A stretch of 64,000 nt of DNA from Lanius collurio (taxonomy: Eukaryota; Chordata; Aves; Passeriformes; Laniidae): the NCBI GenBank assembly GCA_020086605.1, contig JACBWW010000003.1, positions 59,259,923-59,323,922 of the forward strand. Direction: 5' to 3'. Under the pieces are notes generated by a model. That model did not search any database. It was not told the origin of the DNA and worked only from the letters and a program-made list of their open reading frames with translations. This document shows, in pieces, positions 62,601 through 64,000 of this stretch (positions are counted from its first letter, which is position 1; each line of letters begins with the position of its first letter). The translations under genes and the position numbers were made by a program.

Positions 62601-63241
62601 CCCCCAAAGCTTGTTGCAATCAAGTTAATCTTGTTGATACCAGATCTACTCTAGTTTTCCACATCCAAAATTCTATGACTCATGCCCTCCCAGTCAGCAG
62701 AAGCCTTAATGGCAGATGCAGTTATTCTGGCCACACATTTTACTTTTTAATTGAGATAAATTTATTTCATTTTTATCTGGGAGTTACTAAGAGTGCTTGA
62801 AGGTGGAATATTGCCAACATTACTGCATGCATCAATTTAGGAGCTCTTTGCTGGCCATACATTATGCCCAGCTACTCAAGAATGACACCAAACCATTTGA
62901 TGATCTTACCTTGCTTCTGAAACTCAAAGTCTAGAAAAGGACTTCTGAGTTTTGATCATAAAACTTTCAGCCAGCTCCAGTCTGCAAGCAATTCAGAAGC
63001 ATTCCTTGAGCTCCTCTTGAGCTTCTTTCCCATTCTGCCTACCCAGGACAGGAATTTACCTCGGGACTCAAGGCCTTTGAGAGGACTGGCTTCCAGAACG
63101 TGCTGTCCGGCGTGTACCGCTCCGCGGTGCTCCCGGCAGCCGCCACGTCCCAGCCTGACGCTCAGCTGCTCTGCAGGCAGGAGTGCAGCCGGGACTCCTG
63201 CTGTGATGGATTCATCCTGAGCCAGCTCCCGCTGGATGGAG
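16550..63241 (+). CDS. TG: Thyroglobulin (TG), exons 1-26, 3' part outside window
   Basis: Secreted thyroid prohormone, iodinated in the follicle lumen and proteolysed to release T4 and T3. Exons: 16550-16613, 18160-18268, 19111-19208, 19663-19866, 20098-20257, 24585-24691, 25804-25947, 28194-28379, 31641-32705, 34297-34884, 36056-36298, 36639-36776, 37304-37381, 37811-37923, 38809-38920, 39596-39796, 43469-43678, 45940-46094, 46602-46758, 48876-49100, 53703-53852, 55381-55551, 59223-59345, 61058-61173, 61794-61902, 63047-63241. They join to 5221 nt with no stop and consistent phases. Order: signal peptide; type-1 repeats 1-1 to 1-4; linker; repeats 1-5 to 1-10; hinge; type-2 repeats; repeat 1-11; first type-3 repeats. 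The remaining type-3 repeats and the cholinesterase-like domain are missing only because the window ends. I see no frameshift. Confidence 0.97.
18160..18268 (+). CDS. TG: TG exon 2: hormonogenic Tyr5 and first half of type-1 repeat 1
   Basis: Residues 22-58. It begins [20 protein letters not shown] and ends PQCSEDGQF. Tyr23 of the precursor is mature Tyr5, the main acceptor for thyroxine formation in the family. The Cys-Glu-Leu opening and the PQC motif mark type-1 repeat 1. Acceptor TGTTTTCAG, donor GTAATT, exit phase 2. Intron 2 (0.8 kb) holds nothing recognisable. Confidence 0.95.
19111..19208 (+). CDS. TG: TG exon 3: second half of type-1 repeat 1
   Basis: Residues 58-91. It contains [20 protein letters not shown] and VPGSKQNG, with the QC, CWCV and PG signatures of a type-1 repeat. 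Acceptor TCTTCTTCAG, donor GTAAGT, exit phase 1 within a Cys codon. Confidence 0.95.
19663..19866 (+). CDS. TG: TG exon 4: type-1 repeat 2 with donor Tyr130
   Basis: Residues 91-159, one complete type-1 module with phase 1 at both ends. It opens [20 protein letters not shown] and contains YIPQC, VQCD, CWCVD and [13 protein letters not shown]. The Tyr in EIYGTR is precursor Tyr148, mature 130, which matches the donor tyrosine known for human TG. NSSS provides a possible N-glycosylation site. Donor GTAAGT. The following intron is only 231 bp. Confidence 0.96.
20098..20257 (+). CDS. TG: TG exon 5: type-1 repeat 3, first part
   Basis: Residues 159-212: [34 protein letters not shown], then [18 protein letters not shown] is a conserved glycosylation site. 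The insert after the QC motif starts the enlarged third repeat typical of TG. Donor GTAAGA, exit phase 2. Intron 5 is 4.3 kb and contains a CR1 tail near 22995-23397. Confidence 0.95.
22995..23397 (+). mobile_element. CR1 LINE 3' fragment
   Basis: About 400 bp running from TGAAGACAGGCTGAGAGAG through TGAAGAAGAGAAGGCT, GTTAGGAAGAAATTC and AGAAATGTTGAAGGCC to CTCCTTCCAACCCAGAATG and TTCTATGATTC. This is the standard order of the CR1 3' region. It lies in TG intron 5 in the sense orientation. Confidence 0.92.
24585..24691 (+). CDS. TG: TG exon 6: type-1 repeat 3, middle part
   Basis: Residues 212-248. It encodes [20 protein letters not shown], then [12 protein letters not shown]. The CYCVD core replaces the usual CWCVD, a variation also found in this repeat of human TG (CHCAD). 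Acceptor TTTCTTCCAG, donor GTAAGT. Intron 6 (1.1 kb) holds a minus-strand CR1 tail and a poly(T) run near 25297-25318. Confidence 0.95.
25083..25195 (-). mobile_element. CR1 LINE tail, antisense
   Basis: The + strand reads AGAATCATGGAATTATTTGG, GTTGGAAGAGACCTTTAGAG, then CCAACCTCTCTACCATGGGC AGGGACATCC, the reverse complement of a CR1 3' terminus. It lies in TG intron 6. Confidence 0.85.
25804..25947 (+). CDS. TG: TG exon 7: end of type-1 repeat 3
   Basis: Residues 248-296, phase 1 at both ends. It encodes [40 protein letters not shown] and ATSGKFRC. This helical insert with its terminal FRC closes the third repeat, as in human TG. Donor GTAAGT. Intron 7 (2.2 kb) carries a solo LTR. Confidence 0.95.
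27109..27114. repeat. Target-site duplication, left copy
   Basis: TGTAAT directly before the LTR at 27115; identical to 27566-27571. Confidence 0.75.
27115..27565 (-). mobile_element. Solo LTR of an endogenous retrovirus (class II-like)
   Basis: A 451-bp block starts TGTGGGGGGCTATC and ends CCACTGCAACA on the + strand. It is flanked by perfect 6-bp direct repeats TGTAAT at 27109-27114 and 27566-27571. The ends are TG...CA on either strand (TGTTGC...CCCACA on the minus strand). On the minus strand a poly(A) signal AATAAA (27319-27314) follows a GC-rich U3-like half, so the LTR is antisense to TG. A 6-bp duplication is typical of alpha/beta (class II, ERVK-like) elements. No internal gag, pol or env sequence is present. 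The family name is unknown to me. Confidence 0.8.
27566..27571. repeat. Target-site duplication, right copy
   Basis: TGTAAT directly after the LTR ending at 27565; identical to 27109-27114. Confidence 0.75.
28194..28379 (+). CDS. TG: TG exon 8: type-1 repeat 4
   Basis: Residues 296-358, a complete type-1 module. It contains [53 protein letters not shown] and [10 protein letters not shown]+C is clearly higher than in neighbouring exons. Acceptor TTCCTTGCAG, donor GTATGT, phase 1 at both ends. Intron 8 (3.3 kb) holds a CR1 tail near 29505-29620 and otherwise nothing recognised. Confidence 0.96.
29505..29620 (+). mobile_element. CR1 LINE tail
   Basis: Contains ATGGTGGACCTGGCAGTGCT, ACTCAATAACCTTACAGGTC, TTTTCCAACCTTAATTATTC and CATGATTCTTT, the diverged end of a CR1 element in the TG sense orientation, intron 8. 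Confidence 0.8.
31641..32705 (+). CDS. TG: TG exon 9: linker plus type-1 repeats 5 and 6
   Basis: The largest exon, 1065 nt, residues 358-713. The first two thirds are the linker: [20 protein letters not shown], then [34 protein letters not shown] and [17 protein letters not shown] is a glycosylation site. Repeat 1-5 (from about residue 594) reads [28 protein letters not shown] and VPGSRRQG. Repeat 1-6 (from about 646) reads [30 protein letters not shown] basic KRRR at residues 366-369 is notable. Acceptor TTTCTGTAG, donor GTAAGT. Intron 9 (1.6 kb) shows no recognised repeat. Confidence 0.97.
34297..34884 (+). CDS. TG: TG exon 10: type-1 repeat 7 with large insert
   Basis: 588 nt, residues 713-909. 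It starts [20 protein letters not shown], then [21 protein letters not shown] long insert follows ([47 protein letters not shown]), closed by [15 protein letters not shown]. The insert between the QC and CWCVD motifs is typical of repeat 7. NVT is a possible glycosylation site. Donor GTAAGT. Intron 10 (1.2 kb) is featureless. Confidence 0.97.
36056..36298 (+). CDS. TG: TG exon 11: type-1 repeat 8, first part
   Basis: Residues 909-990: [51 protein letters not shown] and [14 protein letters not shown] is a possible glycosylation site. Acceptor TAATGCAG, donor GTGGGT, phase 1 at both ends. Confidence 0.96.
36639..36776 (+). CDS. TG: TG exon 12: type-1 repeat 8, middle part
   Basis: Residues 990-1036: [20 protein letters not shown], then [20 protein letters not shown]. 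The PQC and QC motifs are in place. Acceptor TTTTATAG, donor GTGAGC. Intron 12 (0.5 kb) is largely a degraded CR1 internal fragment. Confidence 0.95.
36950..37100 (+). mobile_element. Degraded CR1 internal fragment
   Basis: AGTGGGAGTGCACCTGCAGC and AAGTTTGTGGATGATGCCAA resemble the CR1 reverse-transcriptase 3' region (a reading like [11 protein letters not shown]). It is diverged and lies in TG intron 12. Confidence 0.6.
37304..37381 (+). CDS. TG: TG exon 13: type-1 repeat 8, end
   Basis: The shortest internal exon found, 78 nt, residues 1036-1062. It encodes [20 protein letters not shown] and SAELPKC. The usual PG after the CWCV core is absent. Acceptor TGGCCAG, donor GTCAGT, which is weak but keeps the frame. 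A CR1 tail follows in the 429-bp intron 13. Confidence 0.93.
37585..37690 (+). mobile_element. CR1 LINE tail
   Basis: Contains GGTGGCCCTGCCTGAGCAGG, GGGTTGGACCACTTG, CCAGAGGTGCCTTCCAGCCT and CAGCCATTCTGTGGTTTTA, a CR1 3' end in the TG sense orientation. It ends about 120 bp before exon 14. Confidence 0.82.
37811..37923 (+). CDS. TG: TG exon 14: type-1 repeat 9, first part
   Basis: Residues 1062-1099: [38 protein letters not shown]. Donor GTGATT at 37924 is weak, but the junction with exon 15 (CLE then TGEY) matches the family. Acceptor TCTGACAG, exit phase 0. Confidence 0.92.
38366..38520 (-). mobile_element. CR1 LINE tail, antisense
   Basis: The + strand reads AGAATCATTATCTTATGGAA, TTAGGTTGGAAAAGCC, AAGATCAAGTCCAACTATTA, CCCCAGCATTGCTGAGTCC and CATCACTAAAACATATC, the reverse complement of a CR1 terminus, in TG intron 14. 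Confidence 0.82.
38565..38632 (+). mobile_element. CR1 LINE terminal fragment
   Basis: TTGGTTGGACTCAATGATCT, TAGAGGTCTTTTCCAATCT and AATGATTCTTGATTCT form a short CR1 end in the opposite orientation to its neighbour at 38366-38520. Confidence 0.8.
38809..38920 (+). CDS. TG: TG exon 15: type-1 repeat 9, second part
   Basis: Residues 1100-1137: [38 protein letters not shown]. The QC motif has become LQ and the first Cys of CWCV is Ile, so this repeat lacks a disulfide pair. Human repeat 9 shows the same loss (ARLQ, TWCVD). Acceptor CTTTGTAG, donor GTGAGT, entry phase 0, exit phase 1. Confidence 0.95.
39596..39796 (+). CDS. TG: TG exon 16: type-1 repeat 10
   Basis: Residues 1137-1204, a complete module: [59 protein letters not shown]. 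Acceptor CTTTACAG, donor GTGAGT. Intron 16 (3.7 kb) carries a CR1 tail near 40665-40780 and otherwise AT-rich sequence without recognised features. Confidence 0.96.
40665..40780 (+). mobile_element. CR1 LINE tail
   Basis: Contains GGACATGATTTAGTGGTGGA, ACTCAATAATCATACAGATC and TTTTCCAAACTTGATGATTC, a diverged CR1 3' end in TG intron 16. Confidence 0.78.
43469..43678 (+). CDS. TG: TG exon 17: hinge region
   Basis: Residues 1204-1274: [70 protein letters not shown] is strongly conserved in TG. NTS is a possible glycosylation site. The module resembles a sushi-type fold with its own Cys pairs. Acceptor GTGCCTGCAG, donor GTATGT, phase 1 at both ends. A TCTGN repeat starts at once in the intron. 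Confidence 0.95.
43684..43748 (+). repeat. (TCTGN)13 pentanucleotide repeat
   Basis: Thirteen in-phase TCTGN units, N mostly C or A, begin five bases after the exon 17 donor GT. No such run occurs elsewhere in the window. Confidence 0.9.
45940..46094 (+). CDS. TG: TG exon 18: hinge with hormonogenic Tyr (human Tyr1310 equivalent)
   Basis: Residues 1274-1325: [51 protein letters not shown]. Tyr1301 in SSDYSGLLQ aligns with human precursor Tyr1310 (mature 1291), a known acceptor site. Acceptor CATTTTTAG, donor GTAATT, exit phase 0. A 26-base A run (46183-46208) lies in intron 18. Confidence 0.95.
46183..46208 (+). repeat. Poly(A) run of 26
   Basis: Uninterrupted A26 preceded by about 45 bases of TTTG/TTTT-rich sequence, 88 bp after exon 18. 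It may be the tail of an old retroposed copy or simple slippage; I recognise no source sequence. Confidence 0.85.
46602..46758 (+). CDS. TG: TG exon 19: hinge
   Basis: Residues 1326-1378: [53 protein letters not shown] placed the start after GAATTTGAG because it follows exon 18 in phase 0 and matches the family (VKTFGT in human). A perfect branch-point motif CTAAC lies at 46569-46573, 29 bases from the junction. A stronger acceptor at 46491 would bring a stop after exon 18. NIT is a glycosylation site. Donor GTAGGT, exit phase 1. Confidence 0.87.
47330..47880 (+). mobile_element. CR1 LINE, longest 3' fragment in window
   Basis: About 550 bp: AATGTGGCCAGCAGGACCAG, TTTTTGGGCCCCTCACTTCA, GAGCATGTCCAGAGAAGGGC, GGAGCAGTTGAGGGAGCTGG, then CCTGGAAATGTTCAAGAGGC and GGTCTCTCCCAACCTTGGTG. 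The order follows the 3' end of CR1 ORF2 and its UTR. Sense orientation, TG intron 19. Confidence 0.93.
48128..48358 (-). mobile_element. CR1 LINE tail, antisense
   Basis: The + strand reads AATGATAGAATGGTTTGACT, TGGAAGGGACCTTTAAAGGT, CCACTGCCATGGGCAGGGAC and AACTTCTTCCTTATATCTAA, the reverse complement of a CR1 terminus. It lies 250 bp after the sense CR1 at 47330-47880. Confidence 0.9.
48876..49100 (+). CDS. TG: TG exon 20: hinge and start of type-2 region
   Basis: Residues 1378-1453: [60 protein letters not shown], ending GC. LHLDSK and the GC-X-GF motif match TG. Acceptor CCCTCTTTAG, donor GTATGT, phase 1 at both ends. Intron 20 (4.6 kb) contains a CA repeat near 50643 and no recognised transposon. 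Confidence 0.95.
50631..50708 (+). repeat. (AC)n microsatellite with TA-rich flank
   Basis: An uninterrupted AC run of 35 bases (50643-50677) is followed by alternating TA and short AC blocks to about 50708. The open frame of Thr-His repeats across it is not a gene. Confidence 0.95.
53703..53852 (+). CDS. TG: TG exon 21: type-2 repeats
   Basis: Residues 1453-1503: [51 protein letters not shown]. The closely spaced C-x-x-C and CPxGxY pattern is the three short type-2 (GCC2/GCC3-like) repeats. Acceptor TCTTTGCAG, donor GTAAGT. A TA/CA-rich tract (53597-53641) lies 60 bp upstream. Intron 21 (1.5 kb) ends in a CR1 tail. Confidence 0.95.
55060..55325 (+). mobile_element. CR1 LINE tail
   Basis: TCAGAAAATGTTTTTACTGT, GGTTGCCCAGGGAGGTTGTG, GGTGGCCCTGCCTGAGCAGG and CCAGCCTCTGCCATTCTGTG form a CR1 3' end in the TG sense orientation. 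It ends only about 56 bp before exon 22, so it reaches the branch-point zone of intron 21. Confidence 0.88.
55381..55551 (+). CDS. TG: TG exon 22: type-1 repeat 11
   Basis: Residues 1503-1560: [56 protein letters not shown]. This is the divergent, isolated eleventh type-1 repeat; FCVNSFG stands for CWCVDxxG. Acceptor CTTGTACCAG, donor GTAAGT, phase 1 at both ends. Intron 22 (3.7 kb) holds several CR1 tails. Confidence 0.95.
56644..56760 (-). mobile_element. CR1 LINE tail, antisense
   Basis: The + strand reads TCATAGAATCATTGAATGAT, AGGAAGGGACCTTAAAGACC and CCCTTGTCATGGGCAGGGAT, the reverse complement of a CR1 terminus in TG intron 22. Confidence 0.87.
57165..57240 (+). mobile_element. CR1 LINE terminal fragment
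   Basis: GGTTGGGACTAGGTGATCTT, TAAGGTCCTTTCCAACCTAA and CTATTCTATGATTCTGTGAT give a well-preserved CR1 terminal repeat, strongly 5'-truncated, in TG intron 22. Confidence 0.9.
57472..57496. repeat. Perfect 10-bp inverted repeat
   Basis: TATTGAATAC (57472-57481) and GTATTCAATA (57487-57496) are exact reverse complements separated by five bases. A third related copy, GTATTCAATA, follows at about 57502-57511. Confidence 0.85.
58280..58420 (-). mobile_element. CR1 LINE tail, antisense (diverged)
   Basis: The + strand reads AATCACAGAAGGGCTTGGGT, TGGATGGGATCTTAAAGATC and CCCCTGCCATGGGCAGGGAT, then TGGACACCCTGTGCCAACC. It is diverged but in CR1 order, in TG intron 22. Confidence 0.75.
59223..59345 (+). 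CDS. TG: TG exon 23: start of type-3 region
   Basis: Residues 1560-1601: [46 protein letters not shown] matches human KFEKVP. The acceptor has a very long pyrimidine tract (T runs from 59198 to 59220). Donor GTGAGA, phase 1 at both ends. Intron 23 (1.7 kb) holds no recognised transposon. Confidence 0.94.
61058..61173 (+). CDS. TG: TG exon 24: type-3 repeat
   Basis: Residues 1601-1639: [38 protein letters not shown]. The C-x5-C-x-F-x-TV pattern is typical of the type-3 repeats. NCT is a possible glycosylation site. Acceptor GTTTTTCAG, donor GTAACA (weak), exit phase 0. Intron 24 is 620 bp. Confidence 0.92.
61794..61902 (+). CDS. TG: TG exon 25: type-3 repeat
   Basis: Residues 1640-1676: [36 protein letters not shown]. 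It ends in VYLKR-G, which matches human VYLKKG. NLS is a possible glycosylation site. Acceptor TCTCTCTCAG, donor GTACCA (weak), entry phase 0, exit phase 1. Intron 25 (1.1 kb) holds nothing recognised. Confidence 0.93.
63047..63241 (+). CDS. TG: TG exon 26: type-3 repeat (last exon in window)
   Basis: Residues 1676-1741: [65 protein letters not shown] is a hallmark of TG type-3 repeats. The middle is G+C-rich and alanine-rich. Acceptor CTACCCAG, donor GTACCC (weak), phase 1 at both ends. The next exon lies beyond the window. Confidence 0.95.
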
Positions 63242-64000
63242 GTACCCCCTGACTGCACAGGAAGGAGTTCTGCTCTGGGAAACCAATGCTAAATGAGTAG
63301 AAGTCATTGTTGGACATGGTACCCCCACCTTTGCATCATAGCAGTGTCAGCAGCCTGTCTCTGCATCCCTGGCACTTTTTTGGTGTTGTCAAGGTTTGAG
63401 AAATGCCCAAGACTTGATCTGTAGCAGTAAAGACCTAAGGTAGCAATCTTGTTTTGGAACAAAATGGACATTTTGAAGGGCTAAACCTGACAGAGTTCCA
63501 GCAGTGCTTGAGCAATGCTCTTTGGAACATGGTGTGGCTCTTGGGGCTGTCCTGTGTGGGGCCAGGAATTGGACTCAGTGATCCCTGTGGGTCCCTTCCA
63601 ACTCAGCCTGTTCTCTGTGTGTATGTGACATTTCACCCTGGTGAGATAAATCATTCTGAAAACACCTCTCTCTGTACTCAGCACAGCTTGGTGGCCAGAG
63701 TTTGGTGCCTTTCAGATGATGCAGGAATTAAGAAGGTGCCTCCAGACAGAGTTCTTTTAGTGCAAATGAAAATCAGCTCCCTTTTAAGTGCAGGAAAAAA
63801 GGATGCTAAACAGAGTTATGTTATATTAGTGCATGCAAGAATGCTAAAATCTCCCAGGTCTGGGTGTCTAGCTGGGAGAGCAAGTGGGAGTGGGATGGAT
63901 GGAGCCTGGCAGAGGTGGGACTTTGGCAAAACCAGATTTTTGCCAGCAAGTTTAAGCACTTTAAGTCAGTACTCACTTTTTGTCGTTTAAAGTTCCCATG
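63242..64000 (+). other. TG: TG intron 26 (partial)
   Basis: No exon seen. A CR1 tail lies at about 63490-63625. A 178-codon open frame (63454-63990) runs through it but resembles no TG repeat. Confidence 0.7.
63490..63625 (+). mobile_element. CR1 LINE tail
   Basis: GCAATGCTCTTTGGAACATG, GGAATTGGACTCAGTGATCC and CTGTGGGTCCCTTCCAACTC match a CR1 3' end in sense orientation, TG intron 26. Confidence 0.83.

Noticed and set aside
63454..63990. 178-codon open frame on the + strand
   Set aside because: It begins outside any TG splice pattern, crosses a CR1 tail and resembles no TG repeat or other protein I know.
1..64000. tRNA, rRNA, CRISPR or bacterial gene clusters
   Set aside because: None seen. 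The window is typical vertebrate intron-exon sequence with CR1 repeats.

Overview
This is vertebrate nuclear DNA, most likely from a bird (possibly a songbird). The coding sequence is broken into short exons with GT/AG introns. The introns carry many decayed CR1 LINE tails in both orientations, as in avian genomes, and one solo endogenous-retrovirus LTR. Introns are compact: 26 thyroglobulin exons fit in about 47 kb. No bacterial-type operons, CRISPR arrays, tRNA or rRNA genes were seen.

Two genes lie head to tail on the + strand. (1) Positions 1-7409 hold the last four coding exons of PHF20L1, a Tudor/PHD-finger chromatin protein, ending with a TGA at 7407-7409. They are followed by an AT-rich stretch that probably includes a long 3' UTR with several candidate poly(A) signals. 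(2) After about 9 kb of 3' UTR plus intergenic DNA, a TATA box at 16470 introduces thyroglobulin (TG), the precursor of thyroid hormone. I resolved 26 consecutive TG exons (16550-63241). They splice in frame to 5221 coding nucleotides (1740 codons plus one base). The gene continues past the right edge.

The TG part covers the signal peptide, the hormone-forming Tyr at mature position 5, type-1 repeats 1-1 to 1-10, the linker and hinge segments, the type-2 repeats, type-1 repeat 11 and the start of the type-3 repeats. The remaining type-3 repeats and the cholinesterase-like domain lie outside the window. The acceptor Tyr5 and donor Tyr130 (mature numbering) fall at exactly the positions known in mammals. 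The PHF20L1-TG order matches the mammalian arrangement.

I found no clearly new biological system. The best leads are a 451-bp solo LTR with a perfect 6-bp target duplication in TG intron 7, a strong unused splice acceptor upstream of TG exon 19 that stays in frame only if exon 18 is skipped, a 13-unit TCTGN repeat starting at the exon 17 donor, a basic KRRR site in the linker that I do not recall in human TG, and a second in-frame start codon. Exon comparisons use family sequences from memory; no alignment or search was run.
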